The notes beneath the pieces were generated by a model. That model worked only from the letters and a program-made list of their open reading frames with translations. It was not told the DNA's origin and did no database searches. DNA of 64,000 nucleotides from Vreelandella azerica. GTDB taxonomy: Bacteria > Pseudomonadota > Gammaproteobacteria > Pseudomonadales > Halomonadaceae. Where the stretch lies: assembly GCF_013112225.1 (NCBI RefSeq), contig NZ_JABFHI010000002.1, forward strand, positions 248,001 to 312,000. The letters run 5' to 3'. Numbering within the stretch: the stretch's first letter is position 1; every line of letters starts with the position of its first letter. Shown here in pieces: positions 20,280 to 31,483 of the stretch. A program made the position numbers and the translations under genes.

Positions 20280-22514
20280 CTAGCTGAGCGTTTGGGGATC
20301 GATATCCAGTGACCAGCGTACTCGGCGAGCCTCACGGTTATTCTCCAGCCAGTTGACCAGAAAGCTGGCGGCCTGATGCAGGTGGCTACGCTTGTTCGCG
20401 CTCAGCATGACATGCAGGTGATAGCGGTTCTGGCGGCGTTCCATAGGTGCGGGTATTGGCCCTAGGCAGCGTACCTGTATGGGCTGGGTCTCAAGCCAGT
20501 CGCGTACCTGCTGAGCGGCATGGGTGGCCAGCTGTGTGGCAGCATCGACCTGAGGGCTTTCAACCCGTAACAGGGCCATAAAGCTGAAGGGTGGCAGTTG
20601 GGCGCTGCGGCGTTCGGTCAGTAGGTGGCGCGCCAGGGCAGCGTAACCATGTTCGGCGAGCTGGTTCAGGTGCGGGTCATCCGGGTGCAGGGTCTGCACT
20701 AGCACGCGGCCGGGGTCAGCGGCACGCCCCGCGCGCCCGGCCACCTGCTCCAGCAGCTGGGCGCTGTGTTCCAGGGCACGAAAGTCGGCGGCATACAGGC
20801 CACCATCCGCGTTGATCACCACCACCAGGGTGACGTGCGGCAGGTGGTGCCCCTTGGCCAGCATCTGGGTGCCGACCAGCAGGCAGGGGTCGCCGCGGGA
20901 GACGTCTTTCATGATCTGCTCAAAGCTGTCCTTGCGCCGGGTGCTGTCGCGGTCGATACGATGGATGAGCGTTTTAGGGAACAGGCCCTGCAGGGTTTCT
21001 TCGGTGCGTTCGGTGCCGCTACCCAGGGCGCGCAGATCACCGCTGGCGCATTCCGGGCAGGCGGGTGGCAGCATCCGGCGGGCATCGCAGTGGTGGCAGG
21101 CCAGCAAAGGCGGTTGGCGGTGCAGAGTCATGCGCGCATCGCACTGATGACACTCGGCTACCCAGCCGCAGGCGTGGCAGGCCAGAGTGGGCGCAAAACC
21201 ACGCCGGTTGATAAACACCAGCACTTGCTTGCCCGCCTCCAGTGTTTTCTTGATCGCCTTGACTGTGCCCGGCAGCAGGCCGCCACGACAGGGCTGGTGG
21301 CGCAGGTCGGTCAGTTCCAAGCGGGCGGGAGCATGGCGACTGGCGCGCTGGGTTAACGTCAGGTGACGGTAGCTGCCTTGCAAGGCCTGCTGAAGGCTTT
21401 CCAGCGATGGGGTGGCGCTGCCCAGTAGCACAGGTATGCGGTGATGGTGGGCGCGGGCGATGGCCAGGTCCCGAGCGTGGTAGCGCAGGCCATCCTGCTG
21501 TTTGTAGGAGCCATCGTGCTCTTCGTCGACAATGATCACGCCAGGGCGGGCCAGGGGAGTAAAAATGGCCGAGCGGGTGCCGATGATAATCAGCGCGCGA
21601 CCCGCAGCGGCGGCCTCCCAGACATCCAGGCGCTCTGGGTCGGTCAACCCGGAATGCAGGGCCAGCACCGGCACATTAAAGCGCTGGCGAAAGCGCGCCA
21701 GGGTCTGTGGCGTCAGGCCAATCTCCGGGATTAGCACTAGTGCCTGTCGGCCCTTACTGACAACGGCGTCAATCAACTGCAGGTAGACTTCGGTCTTGCC
21801 GCTGCCGGTCACGCCTTCCAGCAGGCAGGGGTGAAAGTCATCGAGCTTTTCGTGCAGGGCGGCAAGCGTCACCGCCTGTTCACGGTTCAGCGGCAACGCC
21901 GGGTTAGCCAGCGATTGTTGGGTGCGCGCAGGCGCGGCTGCCGTCAAGACCTGGGTGGTAGATATAATCAACCCCTTCTGTGCCAGGCGGCTGAGGGTGT
22001 CCTGGGTAAAACCGTGAGCGCTGATCACCCGACTGGCCAGGCCATTGGGGTGCTGGCCCAACAGTTCCCAGAGCGCTGCCTGGCGGTGGGCGCGGCCAAA
22101 GTCGTGTTGCTCAGCAGCGCTGGGGCTGCGTTTCCAGAGAGTCAGGGTTCGCCCAGCCATGGGGTGGCCCTGGCGCAGGCGGGCGGGCATGGCGTTAGCC
22201 AGCGTGTCGCCCAGACTGTGCTGATAGTAGCGTGCGGTAAAACGGCACAGCCACAGCCAGTCGGCGGGTAGCGGTGTGTCATCTAACACGTTATGTACAC
22301 ACTTCAGCTGCTCTTTGGGTAGCTCGCTGTGGCTGGCCAGTTCAACAATGACACCCACTACCTCACGGCGCCCGAAAGGGACGCTGACCCGCAGCCCCAC
22401 TTGCCAGCCCTCTAACGGTGGGGTGGTTGCTGGCAGGTAGTCAAACAGGCGGCGCAACGGCGAGGGCAGTGCCACACGCAGCACAGGGGCGGACAAAAGA
22501 GGTGAACGCGGCAA
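20280..22514 (-). CDS. priA: Primosomal replication restart helicase PriA
   Basis: A superfamily 2 3'-5' helicase that reloads the replisome at stalled forks. The N-terminal 3'-DNA-end-binding domain (RLFDYLPATTPPLEGWQVGL) is followed by Walker A LLEGVTGSGKTEVYLQ, the DEEH box IIVDEEHDGSYKQQDGLRY, a zinc-binding block with CHACGWVAECHQCDAR and CHHCDARRMLPPACPEC, and motif VAGRAGRAADPG. Its 744 residues are normal. It is divergent from rpmE. Confidence 0.97.
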   Translation of the reverse strand: MPRSPLLSAPVLRVALPSPLRRLFDYLPATTPPLEGWQVGLRVSVPFGRREVVGVIVELASHSELPKEQLKCVHNVLDDTPLPADWLWLCRFTARYYQHSLGDTLANAMPARLRQGHPMAGRTLTLWKRSPSAAEQHDFGRAHRQAALWELLGQHPNGLASRVISAHGFTQDTLSRLAQKGLIISTTQVLTAAAPARTQQSLANPALPLNREQAVTLAALHEKLDDFHPCLLEGVTGSGKTEVYLQLIDAVVSKGRQALVLIPEIGLTPQTLARFRQRFNVPVLALHSGLTDPERLDVWEAAAAGRALIIIGTRSAIFTPLARPGVIIVDEEHDGSYKQQDGLRYHARDLAIARAHHHRIPVLLGSATPSLESLQQALQGSYRHLTLTQRASRHAPARLELTDLRHQPCRGGLLPGTVKAIKKTLEAGKQVLVFINRRGFAPTLACHACGWVAECHQCDARMTLHRQPPLLACHHCDARRMLPPACPECASGDLRALGSGTERTEETLQGLFPKTLIHRIDRDSTRRKDSFEQIMKDVSRGDPCLLVGTQMLAKGHHLPHVTLVVVINADGGLYAADFRALEHSAQLLEQVAGRAGRAADPGRVLVQTLHPDDPHLNQLAEHGYAALARHLLTERRSAQLPPFSFMALLRVESPQVDAATQLATHAAQQVRDWLETQPIQVRCLGPIPAPMERRQNRYHLHVMLSANKRSHLHQAASFLVNWLENNREARRVRWSLDIDPQTLS

Positions 22515-22659
22515 TTGGCCTCCGGCGTCAGGTTTGCTAGAATACGCGGCCGCCCAAGGTTAGAAAGCCCTGGCGGCTTGACCGGTTAATCGATTTCAAA
22601 CCCGTATGCGGTGCCTGGCAAGTGATCAGGTGGCGGCATACAGCTTCGCGAGGCTTAAG

Positions 22660-22875
22660 ATGAAACAAGGTATTCACCCGAATTACAACACGGTAACGGC
22701 AAGCTGTTCTTGCGGTGCCACCTTCCAGGTCGGCTCAACATCCGGGCATGACTTCTCTCTGGATGTGTGCTCTAACTGCCACCCTTTCTATACCGGCAAG
22801 CAGAAGCAGGCAACCACCGGCGGCCGTGTAGAACGCTTCAACAAGCGCTTTGGCGCAGCAGTGAAGCGCGGTTAA
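22660..22875 (+). CDS. rpmE: Ribosomal protein bL31 (zinc-binding type)
   Basis: A 71-residue ribosomal protein starting [19 protein letters not shown]. The four zinc-ligand positions are in CSCG and [13 protein letters not shown], marking the C+ paralogue. The ATG at 22660 is the family start; an upstream in-frame start adds residues with no homology. It is followed by a strong terminator and is divergent from priA. Confidence 0.96.
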   Translation: MKQGIHPNYNTVTASCSCGATFQVGSTSGHDFSLDVCSNCHPFYTGKQKQATTGGRVERFNKRFGAAVKRG

Positions 22876-22938
22876 TAAGCGCTTCACGTGTGTTATGGCT
22901 GGTGCCCAGAGTATATGGGTATGCCCAGCTTTCAAACA

Positions 22939-22966
22939 GACCCTCAGCCTATGGCTGAGGGTCTTT
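22939..22966 (+). terminator. Rho-independent terminator after rpmE
   Basis: A perfect 11-bp stem GACCCTCAGCC / GGCTGAGGGTC with a 3-base loop and a short T tail, about 65 bases after the rpmE stop. Confidence 0.8.
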
Positions 22967-23100
22967 GCTATCGGGTGTCACCTTGAGGCAATGACGGTTT
23001 TTCTATATTCTCAAATGCCGCTTTTGCGTTATCAGGTGACGTTTTCAGCATTTTTGTTGCAGTGTCGACGCCCTTTAATCTTTCAATCGGACCCTCCATC

Positions 23101-24372
23101 ATGACGGATGCATTCAAGCAGGCTGCTTTGGATTACCACGCTAAACCTATTCCCGGAAAATTGTCGGTCGAGTTGACGAAACCCGCCGCCACCGCACGGG
23201 ATCTGGCGCTGGCCTATAGTCCAGGCGTGGCTGAGCCGGTGCGTGAAATCGCCCGTGATCCTGAAAATGTGTTTCGCTATACGGGTAAAGGCAATCTGGT
23301 CGCGGTGATTTCGGATGGCAGTGCGATTCTGGGGTTGGGTAACCTGGGGCCACTGGCCAGCAAGCCGGTCATGGAAGGCAAAGGGGTACTGTTCAAGCGT
23401 TTTGCCGGTATCAACTCGGTGGACGTGGAAGTTGAGGCGGAAAACCCTCAAGCGTTTATCGATACCGTCGCGCGGATCGCCAGCACCTGGGGCGGTATCA
23501 ACCTTGAAGATATCAAGGCACCGGAGTGCTTCGAAATCGAGAAAGCCCTGATTGAGCGCTGCGCTGTTCCGATTTTTCATGATGACCAGCATGGCACCGC
23601 CATTGTAACGGCTGCCGGTATGCTGAATGCGTTGGATATTGCCGGTAAGCGTATCGAGGACGTCAGGATTGTCTGCATGGGCGCCGGTGCCGCCGCGATT
23701 GCTTGTATGCGCCTGCTGATTGCCTGTGGTGCGCAGCAGAACAATCTGGTGATGCTGGATCGGCGTGGCGTTATCCATAATGATCGCGAAGGAATCAATC
23801 AGTACAAGGCTGAATTTGCCCGTGATACCGATATGCGTACCCTGGATGATGCCATTGATGGCGCCGATGTGTTTATCGGTCTTTCCGGCCCTGGGTTGCT
23901 GTCAGCTGATCAGGTCAAGACAATGGCGCCGGATCCGGTGATTTTTGCCTGCACCAATCCGGACCCTGAGATCCACCCAGATGTGGCCCGTGAAGCCCGC
24001 CCGGATGTGATCATGGCCACCGGGCGTTCCGATTACCCGAACCAGGTCAATAACGTGCTTGGCTTCCCGTTCATTTTCCGGGGTGCCTTGGATGTACGCG
24101 CAACCCGTATCAATGAAGCCATGAAACTGGCCGCCGTTCATGCCCTCAAGGATCTGGCCCGCGAGCCGGTGCCCCAGGCCGTGCTGGACGCTTACGAGCG
24201 GGATTCAATGAGCTTCGGTCGTGACTACATTATTCCCACGCCGGTGGATGTCCGCCTGCTGGATCGGGTATCAGCTGCCGTCGCCCAGGCAGCGGTGGAT
24301 TCAGGCGTGGCACGCAAGCCTTACCCGGCGCACTACCCGCTGCAAAGCGTCAACGACGTTTACGGTGCTTGA
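23101..24372 (+). CDS. maeB: NADP-type malic enzyme, short form
   Basis: It oxidatively decarboxylates malate to pyruvate, supplying reducing power. The N-terminal catalytic domain has LALAYSPGVAEPV, the metal-ligand region FHDDQHGTAIVTAAG and GINLEDIKAPECFEIE; the Rossmann domain carries VCMGAGAAAIAC. At 423 residues it lacks the phosphotransacetylase-like C-terminal half of E. coli MaeB, so it is the stand-alone form. Cofactor preference is inferred, not shown. The ATG at 23101 is chosen because residues from MTDAFKQAALDYH are family-like. A hairpin follows the gene. Confidence 0.88.
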   Translation: MTDAFKQAALDYHAKPIPGKLSVELTKPAATARDLALAYSPGVAEPVREIARDPENVFRYTGKGNLVAVISDGSAILGLGNLGPLASKPVMEGKGVLFKRFAGINSVDVEVEAENPQAFIDTVARIASTWGGINLEDIKAPECFEIEKALIERCAVPIFHDDQHGTAIVTAAGMLNALDIAGKRIEDVRIVCMGAGAAAIACMRLLIACGAQQNNLVMLDRRGVIHNDREGINQYKAEFARDTDMRTLDDAIDGADVFIGLSGPGLLSADQVKTMAPDPVIFACTNPDPEIHPDVAREARPDVIMATGRSDYPNQVNNVLGFPFIFRGALDVRATRINEAMKLAAVHALKDLAREPVPQAVLDAYERDSMSFGRDYIIPTPVDVRLLDRVSAAVAQAAVDSGVARKPYPAHYPLQSVNDVYGA

Positions 24373-24415
24373 CGGCCTGATGGCAAGTCCAGCTCTGTGG
24401 AGCTTTTGCTAGCTA

Positions 24416-24441
24416 CTAACGCCCGCTTTTACGGGCGTTAG
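24416..24441. terminator. Hairpin between malic enzyme and tesB
   Basis: A perfect 10-bp inverted repeat CTAACGCCCG / CGGGCGTTAG lies between convergent genes. No good T run follows on either strand, so terminator function is plausible but not secure. Confidence 0.5.
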
Positions 24442-24473
24442 TGCTGTATAGCGGCCATTTTAAGAGATAACAC

Positions 24474-25334
24474 TCAGCGTATGGGCGTATCGTGCAGGCG
24501 CATCAAGCCTTCCTGGGCTGTTGAGGCGATCAACTGCCCCTGGCGGTTGTAGATCTGGCCGCGCGCCAGGCCACGGGCGCCGCCCGTCCAGGGCGAATCG
24601 GTGGTGTATAGCAGCCATTCATCCAGCCGAGTGTCCTGATGCAGCCAGAGCGCATGATCCAGGCTGGCGATCTGCAGTTTGGGATCTTTATAGTCAACCC
24701 GGTGGGGTAGCAAACCGGTGGTCAACAGATTGAAGTCGGACACATAGGACAGCAGGTGGCGGTGCAGGGCCGGGTCTTCAGGTAGCTTGCCCGCCAGGCG
24801 AAACCACAGGTATTGATGGGCTGGCGCCTGATGAGCGCTGCTGCGCGAGAGATAGATGAACTCGATAGGGTGACCTGGGAAGCGGCTGTGTTGCGCTTTG
24901 CCGCTGTCCAGCAACGTCTCTGGGGCAGGCACTTCCGGCATCGGGCTATGGTGGGCCAGCGGGTTGGTTTCCGGCGTCTGAAAGGATGCACTACAGAAGA
25001 AGATGGGCCTACCTTTCTGGATGGCGGTCACCCGGCGGGTAGTGAAATTGCCGCCGTCACGCACCTTATCGACCTGGTAGACCACTGGGCGGTGAGGGTC
25101 TCCAGGGCGCAGGAAGTAGCCATGCTGAGAATGCGGCTGGCGGTCTTGCGGCACCGTGAAGCTGGCCGCTGCCAGGGATTGCCCAAGTACCTGGCCGCCA
25201 TATAGTTGGGGAAAACCCAGGTCCTGGCTCTGACCGCGAAACAGGGTCTCTTCCAGGGTTTCCAGGGCCATCAGGCTGACAAGCTTGTCGAGTGATGCTT
25301 GTGTTGAGAGACCGGTTTGAGAAGCGTCAGTCAT
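24474..25334 (-). CDS. tesB: Acyl-CoA thioesterase II
   Basis: A double hot-dog thioesterase of 286 residues that hydrolyses acyl-CoA. The first repeat has LFRGQSQDLGFPQLYGGQVL; the second carries the expected catalytic region: Asp in SLDHALWLH, Thr in LLYTTDSPW and Gln in TAQEGLMR. Close to E. coli TesB. It is convergent with malic enzyme and divergent from tadA. Confidence 0.94.
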   Translation of the reverse strand: MTDASQTGLSTQASLDKLVSLMALETLEETLFRGQSQDLGFPQLYGGQVLGQSLAAASFTVPQDRQPHSQHGYFLRPGDPHRPVVYQVDKVRDGGNFTTRRVTAIQKGRPIFFCSASFQTPETNPLAHHSPMPEVPAPETLLDSGKAQHSRFPGHPIEFIYLSRSSAHQAPAHQYLWFRLAGKLPEDPALHRHLLSYVSDFNLLTTGLLPHRVDYKDPKLQIASLDHALWLHQDTRLDEWLLYTTDSPWTGGARGLARGQIYNRQGQLIASTAQEGLMRLHDTPIR

Positions 25335-25424
25335 AGTGGCGTATCCTGTCGGGCATGTCTGTTAAAGGCATTTCAATAGTCTCTATCATACGATCGTTTG
25401 TCTACCATAGCGGAGTTTGGTGCC

Positions 25425-25877
25425 ATGCGCAGCGATGAATTCTATATGTACCGGGCGCTTGATCAGGCCCATCTGGCGTTTGAAGCAGGTGAAGTGCCGG
25501 TGGGGGCCGTTGTCGTTTCGGCGGAAGGAGAGATTCTGGCCGCTGCGTATAATGCGCCTGTTGCTGGCTGTGACCCTTGCGCCCATGCGGAAATCCTGGC
25601 CCTGCGAGCCGCTGGGCAAGCCGCTGGAAATTACCGCCTGGAAGGCGCCACCCTGTTCGTTACCCTGGAACCCTGCATGATGTGTACCGGTGCTATGGTG
25701 CATGCTCGTATTGCCCGACTGGTGTATGGTGCCGCTGAACCACGCACCGGTATGCTGGAATCCAAAGCCAATCTCCTGGCGCAACCTTGGTTTAACCACA
25801 CAATCGCGGTCAGCGGTGGCATCCTGGCCGCCCCAGCTGGACGGTTGCTGAAACGCTTTTTCAGCGAGCGTCGTTAG
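25425..25877 (+). CDS. tadA: tRNA-specific adenosine deaminase TadA
   Basis: It deaminates A34 to inosine in tRNA-Arg(ACG). The zinc-binding deaminase motifs are CAHAEILALRAAG, with the HAE catalytic Glu, and LEPCMMCTGAM (PCxxC). Its 150 residues are normal. The ATG at 25425 with GGAG upstream is preferred to a TTG at 25398. The 3' end overlaps the convergent mltF by 17 bp. Confidence 0.94.
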   Translation: MRSDEFYMYRALDQAHLAFEAGEVPVGAVVVSAEGEILAAAYNAPVAGCDPCAHAEILALRAAGQAAGNYRLEGATLFVTLEPCMMCTGAMVHARIARLVYGAAEPRTGMLESKANLLAQPWFNHTIAVSGGILAAPAGRLLKRFFSERR

Positions 25878-27347
25878 GCGGTTCCAGCGGCGGAATTATT
25901 TCAAAGTTTAACGCTGACTCATCGTCAATACGGGTCTGTTCCAGCTGAAAAAACTGCTGGCGGCTGCGCTCAACGTAATCAAGCATTTCGTAATAACGGC
26001 GGATATTGCGCACATAAATCACCGGCTCGCCGCCGCGTGCATAGCCATGGCGGGTTTTGCTATGCCATTCCCGGTGCTGCAGAAGTGGCAAGGACTCACG
26101 CACATCTTCCCAAAGATCCGGATCTTTGCCGCGCATTTCGGTAATCTTGCGGGCATCGTAAAGATGACCAAGCCCCACGTTATAGGAGGCCATGGCCATG
26201 TACAGGCGGTCGTCACCGGTGATGCTTTCCGGCAGCCTGTCCATCACGTGGCGCAGATAGCGGGAGCCGCCATCAATGCTTTGCGCTGGGTCGCGTCGGT
26301 TACTGATGCCCATTTCCTGGGCGGTGGCGTTGGTCAGCATCATCAAGCCGCGCACCCCGGTGGGGGAGACGGCGTCTCTATCCCAGTGGGATTCCTGATA
26401 ACCCAGCGCCGCCAACAGCTTCCAGTCAAAGCCGGTTTGCTGGGCGGCCTGTTTGAAAAGCTCGGTATATTGCGGCAGACGAGAATCCAGGTGCGACAGG
26501 AAGGTGCGCGTGCCGACATATTCCAGATAGTCGTCATGGCCAAAGTGGCGGGTGATCAGTGAGTCGAGTTCGCCGTTATCATGCAGGGACTGGATAAAGT
26601 CGTTGGCAGCATCGATCAGCTCAAGGCCGCGGCCACTGGGTAACGCCCAGACCATGGACAAGGGCTCGCCAAGCAGAAAACCGCGCTCGACCTCCGGGAA
26701 GAACAGCCGGTTAACGAGAAACTGATGATCAAAAATAATCGCCGCATCCAAGGTGCTGTTTTGGATGCTGGCGAGCAGGTCAGCCACTTCAATGTCGCTG
26801 GAGGCCTTCCAGTTGAGTGCTGGATATTGCTGCTGTAGGCGCTGTAGGGTTGCCGTCAGGCCTGAGCCGTTGAGGGTGCCGACTTCTAGGTCGACCAAGT
26901 CAGCCACGGAATCAATCCCGTTTAGCCCGCGGCGGTAAACCACCAACGGCTGCATCTCAATGATGGGGCGAGTGTAATGAATACCCTGAGTGTCAGGTGT
27001 CAGCGGTAGCCCTGCCGCACCAATATCGCCGCGGGCGCGCACGGCTGGCAAAATGCTGTCCAGATGGTGGTTGGCATCCAGGTTCAGGCTGACCCCCAGG
27101 CGCTCGGCAAAGCGGCGCATCAGCTCGTACTCGAACCCGGTCGGGCCACGCCGACCCTCATAATAGGTGGTGGGCGAGGTGCGGGTATGAAAGGTAATAA
27201 AATCGCGACTTTTAATCAGCGCCAGGTGTTCGTTCCCGGTCGTTGAAAAAAGGGCGGCGCGAACAGAGATACGTTCGAAACCGCAGGGATCATCACCAAC
27301 AGTAATCCGCTCGAAAGTGCCAGGCACAGGCGATAAAATAACGTCAT
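25861..27347 (-). CDS. mltF: Membrane-bound lytic murein transglycosylase F; one frameshift
   Basis: An N-terminal solute-binding-protein-like domain (about residues 45-265) is followed by a lysozyme-like SLT domain with catalytic Glu in LGYQESHWDRDAVSPTGVRG and the segment YNVGLGHLYDAR. It cleaves peptidoglycan to anhydromuropeptides. The signal segment MTLFYRLCLALSSGLLLVM begins at 27347 in another frame, and adding one T to the six-base run at 27246-27251 (A on the plus strand) joins it to TTGNEHLALIKSRDF. Divergent from purL as in E. coli. Confidence 0.88.
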
Positions 27348-27534
27348 GGGGTTTTTATGGGGCTCAGCATGGCAGCTTTCGGGTGTCTGTCATGGGCTCA
27401 CGATACCCAGCTCCAGCCAGGCTGTCACCATCTTGATTTCGTATGACCTCAGCTTTCCAGTATCATAGCGTCAAATGCCGCCACGCGGCGCTACTGTTTC
27501 CTGCTTGCAACTCCTGCTTTAGAGGCTCCCAGAT

Positions 27535-30500
27535 ATGCTCGAACTGCGCGGCTCGTCAGCCCTTTCTGCCTTCCGTCATGCGCGTTTACTGGCCTTGCTT
27601 CAGGCGCACGCGCCTGAGGTCGAGGCGTTATCGGCGGACTATGTTCACTTTGTTGATCATCGCACTGAGCTTTCGCCTGCCACCCGTGAGCGCCTGGAAA
27701 AGCTGCTCGACTATGGCTACTCCCAAACCTCTATCGAGATGCAGACCCTAACCGACGGGGCGCAGCGTTTTCTGGTGGTGCCGCGTATCGGTACCCAGTC
27801 TCCCTGGTCTTCCAAGGCCACGGATATCGCTCATAACTGCGGCTTGGGTGACATTGCCCGCATCGAGCGCGGGGTTGACTACCGTCTAAGATTCAGTGCC
27901 ACACCGGATGAAGAGACCTTCACAGCGCTGGTGGCGCTGCTCCACGACCGTATGACCGAAGCCGTGTTGCACAATGCCAGCGATGCTGCCCAGCTGTTTG
28001 CCCGGCATGACCCGGCGCCGCTGGGCAGTGTGGATATCCTCGACGGTGGGCGTGAGGCGCTGGCGACTGCCAACGTTGAGCTGGGCCTGGCGCTGGCCGA
28101 TGATGAAATTGACTATCTGGTTGACGCCTTCCGCGAGCTGGCCCGTAACCCCACCGACGTTGAGCTGATGATGTTTGCCCAGGCCAACTCGGAGCACTGC
28201 CGCCACAAGATATTCAATGCAGACTGGGTGATCGACGGTGAAGAACAGCCCTACTCGCTGTTCAAGATGATCAAGAACACCTTTGCGACTTCGCCAGAAA
28301 ACATCCTTTCTGCCTACAGCGATAATGCGGCGGTGATCAAGGGCAGCCACGCCGGGCGGTTTTTCCCCACGCCGCTGACTGGCGCTGACGAGGAGCAGGC
28401 CCAGTACGCCGCCCATCAGGAGCCCATCCATATTCTGATGAAGGTGGAAACTCACAACCATCCGACGGCCATTGCGCCTTTCCCCGGCGCGGCGACTGGT
28501 TCAGGTGGTGAAATCCGTGATGAAGGCGCGACGGGTATCGGCGGCAAACCCAAAGCCGGGCTGTCAGGCTTTACGGTTTCCAACCTGCGCATTCCTGAGT
28601 TTGTTCAGCCCTGGGAAGCTTTCGACTACGGTAAGCCTGAACGCATGCAGTCGGCGCTTTCCATCATGCTGGACGGCCCGATTGGCGGAGCCGCCTTCAA
28701 TAATGAATTTGGCCGCCCTAACCTGACTGGCTACTTCCGCACCTATGAGCAGGAATCGCTCAATGAAGGCGGCATTGAGCGGCGCGGTTTTCATAAGCCG
28801 ATCATGCTGGCGGGGGCTATGGCAATATTCGCGCCCAGCACGTCCAGAAGGGCGATATCCCGGTGGGCGGCAAGCTGATTGTGATGGGCGGCCCGGCCAT
28901 GCTGATCGGCCTGGGCGGTGGCGCGGCATCGTCCATGGCCTCGGGGGTGTCCAGTGCCGATCTGGACTTTGCTTCGGTTCAGCGTGAAAACCCGGAAATC
29001 GAGCGTCGCGCTCAGGAAGTGATTGACCGCTGCTGGGCACTAGGTGACCACAACCCGATCCGCTTTATTCATGACGTGGGCGCAGGCGGGCTGTCCAATG
29101 CCCTGCCGGAACTTGTCAAAGACGGCGGCCGTGGCGGGCGCTTTGATATTCGTGCCGTGCCCAACGCCGAGCCGGGCATGAGCCCGCTGGAAATCTGGTG
29201 TAACGAAGCCCAGGAACGCTATGTACTGGCCGTGGCCGCAGAAGACCTCGACACCTTCGACGCTCTCTGCCAGCGGGAGCGCTGCCCTTACGCCGTGGTC
29301 GGCGAGGCGCTGGAACAGCACCATCTGGAAGTGCGCGACGGCCACTTCGAGAGCCAGCCGGTTGATTTGCCGATGAGCGTGCTGTTTGGCAAGGCGCCGA
29401 AAATGCAGCGCGAATTCAACCGTCAGACACCCGAATTATCCGGTGTGATGCTGGATAACCTTGATCTGCGTGAAGCCATGGATCGCGTGCTGCGCCTGCC
29501 CACCGTGGCCTCCAAAAGCTTTCTGATCACCATCGGCGACCGCTCAATTACCGGCCAGGTGGCGCGGGACCAGATGGTCGGCCCCTGGCAGGTGCCGGTC
29601 GCTGATGTGGCGGTGACCACGGCTAGTTTCGATACCCTCGCCGGGGAAGCCATGGCCATGGGCGAACGTCCGCCGGTGGCGCTGATCAGCCCGGCGGCCA
29701 GCGCTCGACTGGCGGTGGCCGAGGCTATTACCAACCTGGCAGCAGCGCCGATTGCCAAGCTGGGTGATATCAAACTTTCTGCCAACTGGATGAGTGCGGC
29801 CAACCATCCGGGTGAGAACCAGGCGCTGTATGATGCGGTGCATGCGGTAGGGATGGAGCTTTGCCCGGCGCTGGGAATTGCCATCCCGGTGGGCAAGGAT
29901 TCCATGTCAATGCGCACTGCCTGGCAAGACACCGATGCCAAGGGGAAAAGCGAAGATAAAAGCGTGACGTCGCCGCTATCGCTGGTGGTCACCGGCTTTG
30001 CCCCGGTGACCGATGCCATGGCCACGCTGACACCTGAAATCAATCTGGAGCAGGAAGAGTCCGATCTCATCCTGGTTGATTTGGGAACGGCCAGAACCGC
30101 ATTGGCGGCTCGGCGCTGGCGCAGGTATACGGCCAGGTAGGTAACGAATGCCCGGATGTGGATGACCCGGAAGACCTCAAGGCATTCTTCGAGGTGATTC
30201 AGGGCCTCAACCGAGACGGCAAGCTGCTGGCCTACCACGACCGCAGCGACGGCGGCCTGCTGGTGACGCTGCTGGAAATGGCCTTTGCCGCCCATGCCGG
30301 GCTTGAGATCAAGCTCGACTGGCTGATTGATGAGCCGGTCGAAGCCTTCAATGCGCTGTTTGCGGAAGAGCTTGGCGCGGTGATTCAGGTCAGGCGTGCG
30401 GATACCGAAGCGGTGCTGACCCAGTTTGCCATGGCGGGTATCGAAACCTGCGGTGTGATTGCCCGCCCGCGTTACGATGATCAGGTTCGCGTGACTCTGT

Positions 30501-31480
30501 TTGAAGAGCCACTGTTGGAAACCACCCGCCAGCTGGCTCAGCGCACCTGGTCGGAAACCAGCTACCGCATGCAGGCGCTGCGCGATAACCCGGAGTGCGC
30601 CAAGAACGAGTTTGATAACCTGCTGGATTCCCGAGATCCGGGGCTTTCCGCCACGCCCACCTTCGATATCAATGACGATATCAGTGCGCCCTTTATCAAC
30701 ACGACCCGGCCTGCCATGGCCGTGCTGCGCGAGCAGGGCGTTAACGGTCAGGTGGAAATGGCCTGGGCCTTTGATAAAGCCGGTTTCAATGCGGTGGATG
30801 TGCACATGAGTGACATCCTCTCCGGTCGCGTTAGCCTGGAGGACTTCAATGGCCTGGTGGCTTGCGGTGGTTTCTCCTACGGCGATGTGCTCGGCGCTGG
30901 CGGCGGTTGGGCAAAATCAGTGCTGTTCAACGAGCGCGCCCGGGAGCAGTTTGCGTCCTTCTTCCACCGTGAAGACAGCTTTGCCCTGGGGGTATGTAAT
31001 GGCTGCCAGATGCTGTCACAGCTGAAAGGCCTGATCCCCGGCGCCGAGGACTGGCCGGCGTTCGTGCGTAATGAATCTGAACAGTTCGAAGCGCGGGTCG
31101 CCATGCTGCGGGTTGAGCAAAGCCCGTCCATCCTGTTGACGGGCATGGAAGGGTCACGCCTGCCGATTGCTGTCGCCCACGGCGAAGGCCGCGCTGCCTT
31201 CCGTGATGCCGCGCACCTGCGTAGCATGCAGTCGAGCAGCCAGATTGCGCTGCGCTACATCGACAACTATGGCCAGGTGACCACCCGTTACCCGGCCAAC
31301 CCCAACGGCTCGCCGGCGGGGATTACCGGCCTGACCACCCCGGATGGCCGCGTGACCATCATGATGCCCCACCCGGAGCGGGTCACCCGCGCGGTGACCA
31401 ACTCCTGGCGCCCGCCGGAATGGCGTGAAGACGCCCCCTGGCTGCGTATGTTCCGCAATGCCCGGGTCTGGCTCGGCTAA
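27535..31480 (+). CDS. purL: Phosphoribosylformylglycinamidine synthase, large form; two frameshifts
   Basis: It converts FGAR to FGAM in purine synthesis with glutamine and ATP. A PurS-like N-terminal part, two AIR-synthase-like halves ([20 protein letters not shown]) and a C-terminal glutaminase with the nucleophile in [15 protein letters not shown] and [10 protein letters not shown] are all present, about 1315 residues in all, as in E. coli. The reading frame breaks twice: a sixth G at 28812-28816 restores [15 protein letters not shown], and a fourth G at 30083-30085 restores [19 protein letters not shown]. Two independent single-base losses in an essential-type biosynthetic gene fit sequencing error. 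Confidence 0.93.
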
Positions 31481-31483
31481 CCT

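Noticed and set aside
29423..30805. A 460-residue open frame on the minus strand across purL
   Set aside because: It is antisense to well-conserved purL sequence and shows no family features.
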